The translations under genes and the position numbers were made by a program. A stretch of 64,000 nucleotides of DNA from Petrosia ficiformis (lineage: Eukaryota; Porifera; Demospongiae; Haplosclerida; Petrosiidae), in the NCBI GenBank assembly GCA_947044365.1, contig OX345650.1:5112872-5176871 (forward strand). The letters are read 5' to 3'. Positions 1 to 12,837 of this stretch are shown piece after piece (position 1 is the stretch's first letter; every line of letters begins with the position of its first letter). The notes beneath the pieces were generated by a model. That model made no database searches, was not told the DNA's origin, and saw nothing but the letters and a program-made list of their open reading frames with translations.

Positions 1-47
1 GACTACATGATGAGTGGATAGATTAATCTTATATTACACACACATAC

Positions 48-1342
48 TTGAGTCATGACATCTAAAGTGTTTGTATTAGCAAATGGTAATCGAGTAGCAG
101 CTGTTCCTGGTCCCTTACTAGGGAAATATGCATTGATCTTCTTTGAGGGATCAAACTTCGGACTTTTACCTGTATTTGATAGATATCGTCATGTGATAGA
201 TAGTCATGTGATAGCTAGAGATCAAGCATATGTCAAGTATGTATGTGTCATCATGTGATAATAATGTGTCATCATGTGATATCATGTGACAGTCAAGTGA
301 TCAAGTACGTACATGTATGTGCCATCATATGACAGTCAAGAGATCAAGTATATGCTATCATGTGATATTCATGTGAACAAACCTGTTTTATGTGTACTGT
401 TGTCAAACTCAGAGAGAGTTCTTTTTCGTTGTCGTCCTGCACGTAACTTATCAGAGTGCTATAACCAAACATACAATACAATTGTACATATATATGTACA
501 TGTACATATATAAGTACATGTACATATATAAGTACATGTACATATATAAGTACATGTACATATATAAATTACATGTATACACAATAATTATTATAATTAT
601 ATAACTATGCATACATACATATATATATATACAGGGTTGTACATACATGTACATACATATATACATGGATGCATACATGTACATACATAAATACAGGGTT
701 GTACATACAAGTACATACATATATACATGGACGTACAAATGTACATACACATACATGTACATACATATATACATGGACGTATATACATATATACATGGAC
801 GTACATACATGTACATACATAAGTGTAAATAATTAATAGACCTCATCAAGTTCCCCTGTACTGGATGCATTGCTAATATTAGAATCCATGGAATGTGTAA
901 TAGGCTAATAATAAGAAAGGAGGAAGTGAAGAAGTGATCAGGTAAGAAAAAGATGTTGTAAACATTGATTAATGAATTAATGAAGTTATTACCGCTCCAG
1001 GAAGTCGTCCCATAATTCTTGCTTCTAGTAATTCTCGTTTTTGAGGATCAAGATTATCTAATTCGAACGAGACACTATTTTCAGCTATAGAAATGTAAAT
1101 TTGACATATCACATGACAATCACATGTCTCAATGAATATAATTAAATATTAATTTAATTAACAACATTGGGGGGTGGTTACCTTCCGTTTCATTAAAATT
1201 CTTTACATTACTAATTTTAAACATGTTATAACTCACCAACTGACATATCTAATCCACTTAGATTACCCATCTCATTTCCTCCTTGACTACTTTTGAGAAG
1301 GATTTCACTCTCGTCCCAAAGTTCTCCATCAACATCCATCAT
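48..1342 (-). CDS. TLK: Tousled-like kinase (TLK), N-terminal exons only
   Basis: Five phase-consistent minus-strand exons were built: 1237-1342 (start ATG at 1342), 993-1084, 842-904, 383-458 and 48-169; the rest lies left of the window. The second exon encodes LDPQKRELLEARIMG, which matches the conserved start of animal Tousled-like kinases (LDPRRQELLEARFTG). It is followed by a Ser/Asn/Glu-rich stretch, a basic RQRKR segment that may be a nuclear localisation signal, and KINAYFPSKGPG, resembling the TLK KISDYFE box. Known family role: nuclear Ser/Thr kinase that phosphorylates the histone chaperone ASF1 in S phase. The coiled coils and kinase domain are not visible here, so the assignment rests on the N-terminal boxes. 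The intron at 459-841 is filled with TACA/TGTACATA repeats. The gene is divergent from NOL11, with 222 bp between the two starts. Confidence 0.8.
478..835. repeat. TGTACATA/TACA-rich tandem repeat in TLK intron
   Basis: Simple-sequence DNA made of ATGTACATAC-type units and longer copies beginning with a gggttgtacatac-like motif. It fills most of a TLK intron. Several repeat-only reading frames cross it but they have no coding character. Confidence 0.85.
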
Positions 1343-1564
1343 ATAAACCTCACTTGAGCAACTGTCACTTGTGTATTAGAAGAGATTGAGATAGTATTTC
1401 ACTAATTAAAAGAAGAGAATGATTGCCACTCCCCCCTTCATGGACAATTGTAATTCTAATTAATGCCCATCTATGCCACGTGGTGCAGTCTTTGGCATTA
1501 GTCTAAAAGCTACAAGGTATATAGACAGATAGCTATTGTACATATATATTTTCTCATTATATAG
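1343..1564. promoter_or_regulatory. Shared upstream region of TLK and NOL11
   Basis: 222 bp separate the two divergent start codons, so both promoters and 5' UTRs must lie here. No TATA box is convincingly placed. Inferred from gene layout only. Confidence 0.55.
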
Positions 1565-4226
1565 ATGGTAGAATTAGGTGGAGTTGTTCAATTCTGTGAT
1601 GGCACAAAAGGAAGATGTTTGGGTGCTGCTGAAGGAAGACAGGAGGAAGAAGTAGTGTGTTCATTCAGTACTGGAATGATAGCTGTTTATAATGTGAGTA
1701 TATATTTTATGTATATATGTGTCTACATGTATATATGTGTCTACATGTATATATGTGTCTACATGTATATATGTGTCTACATGTATATACGTGTCTACAT
1801 GTATATATGTGTCTACATGTATATATGTGTCTACATGTATATACGTGTCTACATGTATATATGTGTCTACATGTATATACGTGTCTACATTTATCGCAGG
1901 TAATTACGAGGCATTGTACAAAGAGTTGGCAGTTAACTAGCACTGATAAGATGAGCATCTCAGCGACCTTTGACCCTAGAATGGCTCTGTACGTTGCTGT
2001 TAAGAATGATAATGTAAGTTTGTAACTTGTCATGTGACTATCACATGATAATTTGCTGTTTAGGAGCTCATTACTTGGAAACATGAGGTTGAATGGTCGT
2101 CTGATTTTAATATTACACAAGTTAGTTATTTAATGAGTGTGGACTATATACCTATCTATCTATCTCATTCTGTATCTATTTCATAGCTAGCTCATCCAGT
2201 TCATTCTATGTTGTTCTGTCCTTATCTTTTGTCATCTCCTGACTCAACCCATTTTGCTGTTATTTACAAGAATAGTACAATTGAAATCATTACACTCAGA
2301 GAAGAAGAAATAGGAATAGTGGGTGTGGTCAGAGGGCAAAGAACAACAAAAAGAAGAAATATGAAGTACGGAATTAATTAAGATTTAGTTTGTATTAATG
2401 GGTATCTGACTTTCAACATATACCTGCATTGTCCAGTCCTAATATTGGATTATCAGTCCCAGTTCTGGTATTGGACTATCAGTCCCAGTCCTGGTATTGG
2501 ATTATCAGTCCCAGTCCTGGTATTGGCTAGTCTTAGTTCTGAATTATCAGTTACAGTCCTGGTTTATGTAGTATACTATATAATTTCATTTCTACCTCCA
2601 GAGTGTATCGATCGTTATATTACACAAATGATGGACTATCGTACATTCTACTGATATGTTATCTTGATGTGGCATATTGTTGTATTCTCTATACTGTGGG
2701 TAGTGAGGAGATTAAAGAGATTTGTTGTCTACCAATTGAATCGCATGTATGTCACTTGATATGTGTACTACTTTGTGTATCTCTCTGTTCATATTATAGC
2801 AGCTTGGACAACTCCTCAACATAACACAAACGGAGAAATCACTTATTAGCACATGTATGTCATGTGATACATTCATACATATGTACATACATACATATAC
2901 GCTTACATGCGTACATGTACACTTACATCCCACCTGAGGCAACTCTCATTTTTCATTTTTCCATTGCCTCAGGTGTCTGTCTTTCTTTCTTTCTTTCTTT
3001 CTTTCATCTCAGATAACATCATATATACATACATCATACATACTTACATACAATTGCATAGGGTCGTCTAGAGTTATATGCAAGACAGAACTCACAAGCA
3101 TAATCCGATCATCAATGTTTAGTCTCCACTCACTTATCAATATTGATTCTGAAATTGATCCTCAAACCAGTTTTACTGGATTAACAAATATAGGAGACGA
3201 TTATTTTATTACTGTCGTGCCATTTTCAAAGTGTTCATCGGAAATCAGAGTGTATGGGGTTAAATATTGTACATTACAAGCATCTATGAAGCTTGACGAA
3301 ACATTTAAACCATGGATGGTAAATTGATGTATGTGGGTGTGTGTTAACTATATATTGCCATGTTTTAGCTCACTTGTTGCCGTGGTTACTTGTTTGTGTT
3401 GACTAACAATGGTGTAATAGCTACTTCAATAACTCTTACTGGAAAATGCTCATTAGCAACTGCCCTTGGAAGATTTGAAAGAACAGATGTACTTACAACA
3501 TTTGAAGGAGGAGTAAGTCATGTATGAATCACGAAACTACATATTCTCTTCACCTTCATAGACGAGTACTGACAAAGAGGATTTCAGTTTTTTTACTGTC
3601 TCCTCTGACTTGAGGGATCAAATACAAATATTGGAGACATCACAGGTGATTCCAAATGTGATATTGTCTATATATGATTATATCTGCAACTATCCATACA
3701 TCTCACCTCATTTAGATCGTTCCTGAAAGAGTAAATATTTGCAGTCAATTACTTAGAAATTCATCATCTCTACAAAATCCTTTGGTGCTTTCAAAAGTCG
3801 TACAAATAGCAAAATGTCTCCTTGGAGAGAAAGAGGTCGAGAGAAGGAAGGAACTTGAAAGTGATATGTGGTACCATGACGAGTTGATGGTTATGATTAC
3901 GTCAAAAGTATTTCCTGTAAGGTATGTTTATACTCTGCATAACTCCGGATAACTTTGGATAACTCTGGATATCATTGCACAACACAATCATACTATTGTA
4001 CAATGATATACATGTTCCATTTTTCCTAACAGCCTATCTGGGACCCTATTCAACAGGGCCTTGTATTATTCAGACTGGGTGAGTTAGCATTTGAATATTA
4101 TATAGTACATTACTACATACATTAGAATATGATAGCAGCTGGTATAAAGACAATTGACTGTATACCTGAAGAGGTTATTGTGGATCTATTAGAAGCTGTA
4201 TTGAGGTCAAAACCTATGTGTGTGTG

Positions 4227-4265
<39 letters not shown>

Positions 4266-4879
4266 ATACATTTTACATATATTTTGATATATCAGATTGG
4301 CTGATAGCTTTAGTGTTGAAGTTGGCGATGAAATTCTATCTAAATCACAACTTCTGTATCCTAAATAGATGTATATATTTACATGTATGTATAGATAGAT
4401 AGACTGTAGATATATTGCATTTCCTTGACATAAGAAAAGTTTGTATGTTCTGGCATTACCTAAAAATGATGCACTCATTCAGTACCCACTCACAAGATTA
4501 TCACATGATATTGTTCAAGTTAGTCACATGATCAGTACTCAATTGAATGTCCATACATGATCTCTCTTAGTCGTTCTTGGAAATTCTGGATGAACAAGTG
4601 GATTGCAGTGTCCTGCTCAATTCATCTGATACCATTTTGAAGTATGAGGATCTAATAGACTGGATTAGTCTGGTTCTGGATACACATTTCACCAGCCTCA
4701 TTCTCATTCCATCTGTGCGACCTTTGATTATTAGGCTAAGAGAGAAAATTCATCTTCAAGTTCTATTTCTATCACGTTTTTCAATACTTGGCGGACTGGA
4801 TAGTTTATTAAAACAATCGAGTAAAACTAATGATAATAACTGGTTTTACAAACTGGACAGACTAGAAATCGATTTCTAG
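1565..4879 (+). CDS. NOL11: Nucleolar protein 11 (NOL11) homologue
   Basis: About 15 exons: 1565-1693, 1900-2013, 2064-2120, 2187-2365, 2602-2746, 2800-2854, 3062-3318, 3369-3512, 3562-3645, 3716-3921, 4033-4078, 4126-~4218, two less certain exons at ~4296-4356 and ~4438-4519, and 4571-4879. The clearest match is the C-terminus: YEDLIDWISLVLDTHFTSLI followed by IPSVRPLIIRLREKI aligns with human NOL11 [20 protein letters not shown] and its continuation. The GYLFVLTNNGV / SLATALGRFE region matches the human segment just before the mid-protein linker. Known role: component of the t-UTP subcomplex of the small-subunit processome, needed for pre-rRNA transcription and 18S maturation in the nucleolus. 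The N-terminal half has beta-propeller-like sequence (for example SATFDPRMALYVAVKNDN). The gene is convergent with ANKAR, 77 bp between stop codons. Confidence 0.85.
1700..1893. repeat. 18-bp tandem repeat filling NOL11 intron 1
   Basis: About ten near-perfect copies of an 18-bp unit (tatatatgtgtctacatg type) occupy nearly the whole 206-bp intron. The unit length is a multiple of three, so the intron stays open in the exon 1 frame until position 1903. Confidence 0.9.
2440..2570. repeat. Minisatellite in NOL11 intron
   Basis: Imperfect copies of a ~26-bp unit (ggattatcagtcccagtcct) lie between exons ending 2365 and starting 2602. Confidence 0.75.
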
Positions 4880-4889
4880 TTGTAAATGA

Positions 4890-4895
4890 AATAAA
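4890..4895 (+). terminator. NOL11 polyadenylation signal AATAAA
   Basis: A canonical AATAAA lies 11 bp after the NOL11 stop codon, within the 77-bp convergent gap to ANKAR. Confidence 0.7.
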
Positions 4896-4956
4896 ATTTT
4901 AGTGCGATGTAATATATATAATTCAAAATCTACTCAGTTATTTATATAAAATCTAT

Positions 4957-7900
4957 TTAGTATTTGGAAGTAGGTCTACTGTTAATGGAAGGTAGTTTCC
5001 TTTTTTCTAGTGACATCTTTCTCTGCGTTAAAAGACCCATACTGGAAGTTTTAGATGACAAGTATCCTGGTATACCTCCAGGAATCGAGGGGAATGTATG
5101 CAAGTCAACTCTTTTTCTAATTGGAGATTCTTGATCCAAATTCATAGTCCATGGCTCGCTCTGTGTTTCTGTGGAATTTGAAATTCAAAATTAATTCAAT
5201 TTTGTAAGTGGAAATGTATTTCTATTTACTTGTTGTTTGTGTATTAGTCATCCATCCCTGTCCAATTGCAGCTTCTCTGTGCTTCTGTAGGCTGCATGGT
5301 AAGGTAATTGAATAGTAATTATGACATTTAGTTTCAATGAAGTATTGTTTCTCACCTCAGTGATGGTAATCCAGCTTTCTCTGCAGTTTTCCAGTCATCA
5401 AGAAATCTTGGTGAAACTTCAACGAACTCAAAGTACTTTTGAAATATCTTGTACAACTCTGGCTCAGAACGGAAACGACTGCGAATCAATCTGGATGCTA
5501 AAGGTTGGTGGGAAAAGAATCCAATGGCTGCACTGGAAACCTCCTCTATAGGCGTGTTTCCCATTTTGAGGTTGTCCAGAAGAGGGGTAACTGCTCCTGC
5601 CATAATTGCAGCTGTTGGTATGCCTTCTCTACATCGTGCTAAACAAGACAAAAATTCCGTACATAATATTTTTGTGCTTTCTTGTGGAGATGAACACAGC
5701 TGCACAAGAAGTTTGATGCCATGTATGCTGACCTCTACATCTCGAGCTCCTGTTATTAGTTTTGATAGAATGATCAGCTGGAAGGCGGCATGGGCTTGAA
5801 TTGTTTCATCCTGTGAGCTCAAAAGATCACCGAAATCTGCTAGATGTATTTTTCCATGAGACTTGATTGCCTCTAGTTTGTATGGATTGTTAAAAATGAA
5901 AACAGAGAGGGCATATCCTGCTAATAAACGAATTTCTTGATCACCAGATCCAAATAGTTTCAAAATAGGCAAATGAGAAAATCCTGATTGTTGATTTAAT
6001 TTGCGTTCATTTTCAGGATGATTAAGTACAAGCTTAGCTAACGTACAAGCAGCATTAGCACGAATTAATTCTGATAAAGGTGATAGAAATAGAGCTGTAA
6101 TAAATGTTATACCTCTTGCCTCTACAACAGCTTTCTGTAGTTCTGAATTGGCTACAAGACCAGGTTTTGTCAGTAGGGAGCTGAGTGTACGTAAAACACT
6201 GACATGGACTTTTTGTGAGGTTTTACAAATGAGTACTTCAACAAGTGGTATTAGACCTCCAAGTTCTGCTATGTTGTGCTGATTATTACCAAGCTGTGTA
6301 GCCAGTACTCCAAGTGCTTCTGAGCAAACAAAATCCAGTTCATTGTTACGAGTGGCAAGTAGATCTATCAAAGTATCAATACCCATGAAATTAGCGATAC
6401 GTCTTCTGTTCTCTATCTGAGATCCAGCAACAGCCCAGAGAGCAGTTGCTCCACAAACCTTTACCTCCAAGTTAAGTGACTTCAATAAACGACGTAGCAG
6501 AGTCGTACATTGTGTAGATTCTCCTTGTAGAATCTTTTGAGCTTCGGGGCATCCTTCTGCTAATACTCGAATAGCACGGGCTGCGCTTATGTGAACTGAA
6601 ATGGCTTTAGATCTGAGTAAGGACACGATAGGATGTATTATACCACCTTCTAAAGCTGCTAATTGGTTTCCTCGGCAACCATTCATTAGTGCCTATAGTA
6701 AGTGGAAAACAAGTCAAAATATTAATTGTAAAGTATAGATTTTAATACATTGTAGGCCCTTACGTCAAACGTTTATTTTCTGTATACCTTAAGCTTAGCA
6801 TCCACTAAATGGATTTTTAAATGCTCAGATTTAGCATGCATTCATTTTAGCAAATTTCCAAGCCTAATATGCCTAATAAGATGATGAAATATATTTTTTT
6901 GGTGATGATTACAAGTAGGCTTAAGGTAGATCACACATAAGATACAGATACGTCTATTTCCTTACAGAGTCTGCAATTTAAATCATTAATATTTAATTAA
7001 GGATTTGTGTTGCGTTAACCACACATGTCAATCCACATTTATTAACACACAAATTGCAGTCCTTAGTTGATAATTACTACTTACTTCCAAACTGGCAGCT
7101 GCTGTTCCCTGGTGACACATAATAGGTGACTCTAACAGAGCTATTAAAGGCAGAAGGCCATTTTCTTCTCTTACTAATTCTTGGTTATTAGGATTGTCAA
7201 TAGCAAGTATACCAATACAAGCCGTAGCATAGAGTTGGATGTCATCGTGAGGAGCCGACAAGAGTCCAATAAGTGACTTCATACAACCTTTACCAGCTAT
7301 GTCAGACATATTTGATGGATTCAGTGCTAAATCACATAAAATGATACATGAGCAGGACTGGAGAGAATCATTCGTTGAAGATAAGTGTTTCGCTAGAATA
7401 GGTAGGGCATTAGCCTTGACTAGAGTAGATTTAACGTCATCATAATTAGAGATATCTGCTAGTACTTGCACAGACCGGAGTTGTAGTGCCTCTTGCACAG
7501 GGAGTTTTGCTAAATCCACTAGCTGGTCTACAGCTCCTAGTTTTAGAAGCTCTTTGTAGTATTCTACTTTCCATCGCAGTAAGGAGTCGAGAACACAGGT
7601 AGAGGCGTGTGGGTACTCAGAATGTGTATCTGCTTTGAGCATTTCAAACAGAATTTTCCAAACAGGTAAGTCTGGACTATCCAGTGTGACAAGAAACTGG
7701 AGAATACTCAAATGGTATTTAATAGCTGCTATATGAACAATATTTTGATTATCACTATTGCATACAGAAAGATCAGCTCCAAACTGAACTAAGACTTTTA
7801 CTGTATCCAATCCACCATTCTGAGCAGCCAAGAGTAGCGGATTGGTTTTCATAGTGCATGTTGTCTGTATATCTACGCATGTTTTATCAACCTTTATTAA

Positions 7901-9795
7901 ATGTGACACTATATAGTGATAGTTAAGGTATGCAGCGTGATGTACAGGAGCCCATCCCATACTGTCATATTTGTTATGCAATGCTGTGTGTTTCAATAAA
8001 CAACATACAGAATCTATATCACCACTAGTGGCGGCTAGGTGAAGAGGAGCGGATGACATTGGCTTATCGGTGAATTGGTCAGGATCAGCATCATAGTGAA
8101 CTAGAAGAGACAATATCTCTGATCTGCCATGAATAGCAGCATGATGAATTAAAGCCATTCCATCATCTTCGTTGAGTTTTTTAATTCGCGTTTTTGTACA
8201 TCTTTTCAAAAGTGCAGCTGTAGGACCCGTTAACCCTTTCTCTATACAAGGAACCAGAGAAACATTACCTGTTTTCAATTTCGAGGCCTGTCTTGGTCCA
8301 AGAGGACGTCGGAGAAAATCTTGTATTCTATTATCTGAAATTGGGGCTAACTTAAGACACTGAGAACGTAGTTCTTGAACCATTGCATGGATACCACGAG
8401 GGAATCTTGGGTAATAGTCTCCAATTCGTAAAGTAATCAAGGTGTACGTTTTCTTGCCTACTGTGACTGTCATGGCTTCTTTCTCGTGTTTCAATCCCTT
8501 TGATAACAACTTCTCTTTCTTGCTTTGTAGATCTCCAGACAGGTGATCAACTTCAATCTGTTGTTTATGAAACACAACATTCCCATTAGCACTAGTATAG
8601 TGATCCTCAGATGTATAAGGCGACCAATGCGATGCTTTGGAGGGAAGGAAAGGCGGGATCTCACGTTCTGTTTTCAGTAAATCGGAATTCATTTTTGGCT
8701 GGAGTTGACTGCAATCTATAATCTTATGTTGCTGTTTCAAAGTGGCTAGTAAGTGTATTAAAAAGGAGGCAAGCTGCAATAATTCGATGTCATGAGCAAT
8801 GGAACTTTTCTTGGTGAGTTGATTCTTCACAAATTCTCTCTGCTTCTGCAAGTATACATTTAGATGTGTATAGATAGCTTGATCATCGACCTTACTCATA
8901 CCAATCTTAACACTTGAAATCACCTCGGAGGAAGGATCAAAAACGATAAGACTACCATCTTGTTGAACTGACTGTTGCTTGACGAGTAGCCCAAGTGAAA
9001 CTTTGTCAAGGTATTGTAGAAACACATCTCTGCTGACATGATTAATATGTCGAGTCATATCTTCTCCTGTACTAAGACGAGTTGTAAGTTGAGCGGCAGC
9101 TAAATGGTGATCAACATGTTTTGAGGGGTACCTATGAAACATGTCTTGTTTCTCTGTATACAAATCTGGACCTAATTCTTCATCTTCCTCCATCTTGATC
9201 ATCCCATGCTCTAGGTATACATTTTTCAATCCCATTGGGGCTGTCTTACGCCATTTCTCATTCAGTCGAGCACGTTTTTCTTTTTGGGGAATGGTTTGCC
9301 CATGTAACAAACTCTTGATGAAGTAATCTACTGATAGAAGAGTTTGACCAAGAAACGTATCTGCATAAGCCGAAGAAACAAAGCTCATCATACTATCATC
9401 ATAGTTAGACTCTAGACTAGCAGATGGAGTTTGATTGAAGACATACATTCCTTCCACTAACTCTTGCACCAGCTGGTGAAGCTCCTGAGCTGAAAAGGAT
9501 CTTCTTGAAGGAGATTCTGTGATGTGAGGTACAGCAATCACATAGCAGCCATCTTTATCTGGTGGTGCTAATCCTAATAAGCAAATAAATAAATATATGA
9601 TTATATATACACAACACACATACCTTGTAGTAAATGAGGAGGCTGGACGTTTTGCTCATCTTTTCCTGGGCACAGGAGCCAGTCCGAGTTAATTAGAGCA
9701 GCAGCATGATACAGTAAAGACTTATCTACTTTTTCAAAATACTGACTGGCATGTTTACCGGCTTTTGCAACTTCTTCTGCAACTTTGTTGCTCAT
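4957..9795 (-). CDS. ANKAR: Ankyrin and armadillo repeat-containing protein (ANKAR)
   Basis: Five phase-consistent exons: 9624-9795, 7085-9573, 5356-6692, 5230-5291 and 4957-5168, giving about 1,420 residues (human ANKAR is about 1,430). The first third has no recognised domain. It is followed by ankyrin repeats (GMALIHHAAIHGRSEILSLL, APLHLAATSGDID, NPLLLAAQNGGLDTVKVLV) and then a long run of armadillo repeats through the third exon (GIIHPIVSLL, CGATALWAVA, LGGLIPLVEVL, IMAGAVTPLLDNL). The Lys/Ser-rich tail has no recognised domain. I chose the ATG at 9795; an in-frame ATG at 9837 is also possible. No catalytic motif is present, so a scaffold role is likely, and the function is poorly known in all animals. 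The start lies only 105 bp from the stop of the upstream ACL4-like gene. Confidence 0.87.
6787..6926. mobile_element. TA-flanked MITE, family A, copy 1 (ANKAR intron)
   Basis: A 140-bp element with terminal inverted repeats CCTTAAGCTTA / TAGGCTTAAGG, flanked on both sides by TA, which suits a TA target duplication of the Tc1/mariner or PIF/Harbinger type. The interior resembles copy 2 at 30630-30819, including tccactaaatg and a ttagcatgcatt motif. It has no coding capacity. Confidence 0.75.
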
Positions 9796-9900
9796 CTTAC
9801 TTGCACTCCACCTGCTGTTTACCAACTTGCATAGCAACCAGCCCCACCTTTAATTTAGTGCGCGATCATTAATTTTATATGAAATTGCAACAATTCATAT

Positions 9901-12705
9901 TCATACTGGTCCTTCAACTTGAAGACTAATCTTTGAGTCTATATCCTGCAATAGTTGTTGAGAGTGGTCAAACATCTCCTTTTCATCACAATCTAACTTC
10001 TTATAAAGCTAAAATAAAAGAAGTCACACAATGAATATGTAAGTAACATTAACTTTTTATATATTAGCTCAAATAACAAATGTTATTCTTGAAAAGAATG
10101 CGTTGGACTACCTTTGCCCCTAAATGTGATTATCAAGAATAATTATTTATTCCATTATTACAGTACTGAGAACACAATACAAAAGTATCTCTTTTGAGCG
10201 GCTCTTGTCATTCTAACTACTCACTTTGATTACTTTATCAAGACTGCACTTTGATAAAGAAAAGTTGCTGGTGAGAAAATGACACCATCCCATCAGATAC
10301 CACACACCAAGTACTTCATCATCATCTTTGATAAGTCCCTCCAATACCTGTTGTGCTTTCTAAAACAATAATTATATAATTATACTGCAATAAGTGAAAA
10401 GTTTTTTTGTGTTCTGGTGGAGTTTGTGATAAAGCACAATCTAAACTAAATTAAGAACACCTCCGGATAATTGTTTCTCCTAATAACTACATTTGTATAC
10501 AACCACTGAATAAACCCGAATTCTTCCACTAGTCCCAAAGTCACATGTCTTTATAAGATAGTACTGTACATAACTACATCAGTTATGAAGCAATCCAACA
10601 CACACATATGCACAGACAATGTAATTCACCTCGTATTGTTCCACTTCTATTAGTAGCTTGGCACATGTTATTCTAGAATAATACGAAGGAGTTTCCACTC
10701 CACCTATAAGCTGTATATAAGTATGTGTTTGAATCTATTTGTTATGTTACAGATATGTACTTGTGAGTCTTGCTCTTCCTTATTCTCCATTTGATCAGGT
10801 AACCATAAGCTGATTCCTTGTAATAATAAAGAACAAGCTTCCTAGATATAAAAAAGTCAATTGGTACGAAATAGGATTAGCAATTAATATTTACATCTAC
10901 ACAGATCGTACAAACCTCATTATCGCTTTTACTTAGTAGATAGTTGGCTTTAGTTTGGTAAGCCTCAGGATTGCTGGGACAACATTCGATAGCTTTTTGA
11001 CAATATTTATAACATAGTTCATCTGCATTCTCACTAAAACTAAGAAAATGTTTATGATGATTCTATTAATAGCAACAAGTTGAGAATAAAATTTCTATTA
11101 ATAGCAGCTAATAGTTCTATTAATAGTAACGTGAAATACACTTCTATTAATAGTAACATGTTGACTTATGTACACAGTAAATCAGTAACAGTTCTAATAA
11201 TAGTAACATGTCAATTAACAACGCATTAATAGTTCTATTAATAGTAACATGCTGATTAGCAGCAGTTCTATTAATAGTAACATGCTGATTAGCAGTTCTA
11301 TTAATAGTAACATACTGATTAGCAGTTCTATTAATAGTAACATGCTGATTAGCAGCAGTTCTATTAATAGTAACATGCTGATTAGCAGTTCTATTAATAG
11401 TAACATACTGATTAGCAGTTCTATTAATAGTAACATGCTGATTAGCAGTTCTATTAATAGTAACATATTAATAATAATATTAGCAGTTCTATTAATAGTA
11501 ACATAATGCAACCAGTTATTAATAGTAACATCTCATTAATTTTAGTTCCGCTATACAATTACCAACACGTATATACCATTCATCTGTCAAGTAGATCTCA
11601 GCTAGACTGCAGTAAGCACGGGATAATTCTACAGAAGATTTTGATGTATTTGTTAAATCCTTCTTCTTACTTTGCTCTCTTGTCATTATTTCAATCCCCT
11701 TTTGCAAGTATGTTACAGCTTCTTCTCCACAAGTCATCTGCCCAAGATATAAATATTTTGTTGATCCAGAGTGTGGTGATAGTTTGACTGCTTTTTTAAA
11801 ATAGTGGCAAGAAGTTAAGAATAAAATTGTCACGATTATTTGTAGTACAATTTGTAAATGTCCTATTTATAAATCTATCTATCCATTTATTATGCATTCA
11901 TATTCAATAATAATTACCCCAGCTATACTGAATAGACTCTACATTCCACATCATTTGCATACAAAGAGCAGCATAAAATTTTCAAGAGAAAGAAAGTGTG
12001 GCAGGAAGGAAAGTCTTGCAAACATTGTAAAATACAGGCTGATATGTTGAATTAAGTGTTACACATGTGAATAGAAACAGCTATGGTTTCTTGTCATTTG
12101 CAGTCTTATTTTCCAAACATACTCCAGCTGTAATTGGACTGTATTATATATGCAATGGATATTATTCTATATGCTAGTATCCTCAGACTCCTTCCTACCT
12201 CTTGAGAATGGGGCAACAAAACACAATTACATCAAGTTTATAGTATGAGGATATTTTGTATGACTCATCTACTAGTCCCGTCTCCAGCATTACCATCCCA
12301 GCTGTCTCTAATACACGAATATCATCTGGTGATAAATGGAGTGCTTTCCTGCACAATTTTACTGCCAAATCATAATCAAATTCATCAACGCACTGATGTA
12401 CCTGCAGATCACATGATGATCACATGACTATACTATGTAACATGAATGGATTGCTTGCTGCAGATTGTGACAAACTAAGAACACAACAAACCATATTATT
12501 TGCATGACAGTATGTAGCTACGTACTTTCCCAAGTATTTGATGGATTAACAGTTTTTGCTTTCTTTTTTGTTTTCGTATACATTTTTCCAGTAGTCTTTG
12601 TTTTCTCCGGAGAAGTCGCCTTTTGTTTACTATTGTGAAACGAAATAAGATAATAATAGTATTATATACAACAATTATTGTTTTACCAAAATTTAATGAA
12701 GACAT
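9901..12705 (-). CDS. ACL4: ACL4-like tetratricopeptide-repeat protein (RPL4 assembly chaperone type)
   Basis: Exons: 12687-12705, 12526-12629, ~12260-12401, 11577-~11800, 10916-11033, 10761-10841, 10630-10710, 10225-10359 and 9901-10008. Only the junction between the third and fourth exons is unresolved. The N-terminus is strongly basic (NKRRLLRRKQRLLEK), suggesting nuclear targeting. TPR-like helices follow: DYDLAVKLCRKALHLSPDD, STKYLYLGQMTCGEEAVTYL, AIECCPSNPEAYQTKANYLL, and ITCAKLLIEVEQYE, then QQVLEGLIKDDDEVLGVWYL. The last two blocks resemble the conserved core of fungal and plant Acl4-like TPR proteins. Known role of Acl4: dedicated chaperone that binds nascent ribosomal protein uL4 (Rpl4) and escorts it to the nucleus. 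The assignment is by recalled family pattern, so another TPR protein remains possible. Confidence 0.72.
11095..11520. repeat. 30-bp minisatellite in ACL4-like intron
   Basis: More than ten copies of a ~30-bp unit containing ttctattaatagtaacatg; the attctattaatag core is near-palindromic. The open frames across it on both strands are repeat artefacts. Confidence 0.9.
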
Positions 12706-12837
12706 TTTGTGTAAACACGTGGGACATCGTCGGCGGACGTGACCGCTTTCACGTGGGCGCGGCGGCGGGCTGGTCGGAAGTACGCCTAACCGTTTCTCTT
12801 TGGAAACTGGCCTCCGGATATTACTACTGTATGTAAG
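12706..12837. promoter_or_regulatory. GC-rich divergent promoter of ACL4-like and YBEY
   Basis: 132 bp between two divergent start codons. Positions ~12724-12790 form an unusually GC- and CpG-rich island for this AT-rich window, with a CACGTG E-box (ttcacgtgggcg) and an ETS-like CGGAAGT. Gene layout supports a bidirectional promoter; the factors are inferred from motifs only. Confidence 0.65.

Noticed and set aside
55..258. A plus-strand open frame beginning MTSKVFVLANGN that looks protein-like
   Set aside because: The opposite strand carries a phase-consistent TLK exon (48-169); the plus frame is its shadow.
1565..1903. Open frame running through NOL11 intron 1 into a hexapeptide repeat
   Set aside because: The intron has good splice sites and removing it joins two NOL11-matching exons; retention ends in a stop three bases into exon 2.
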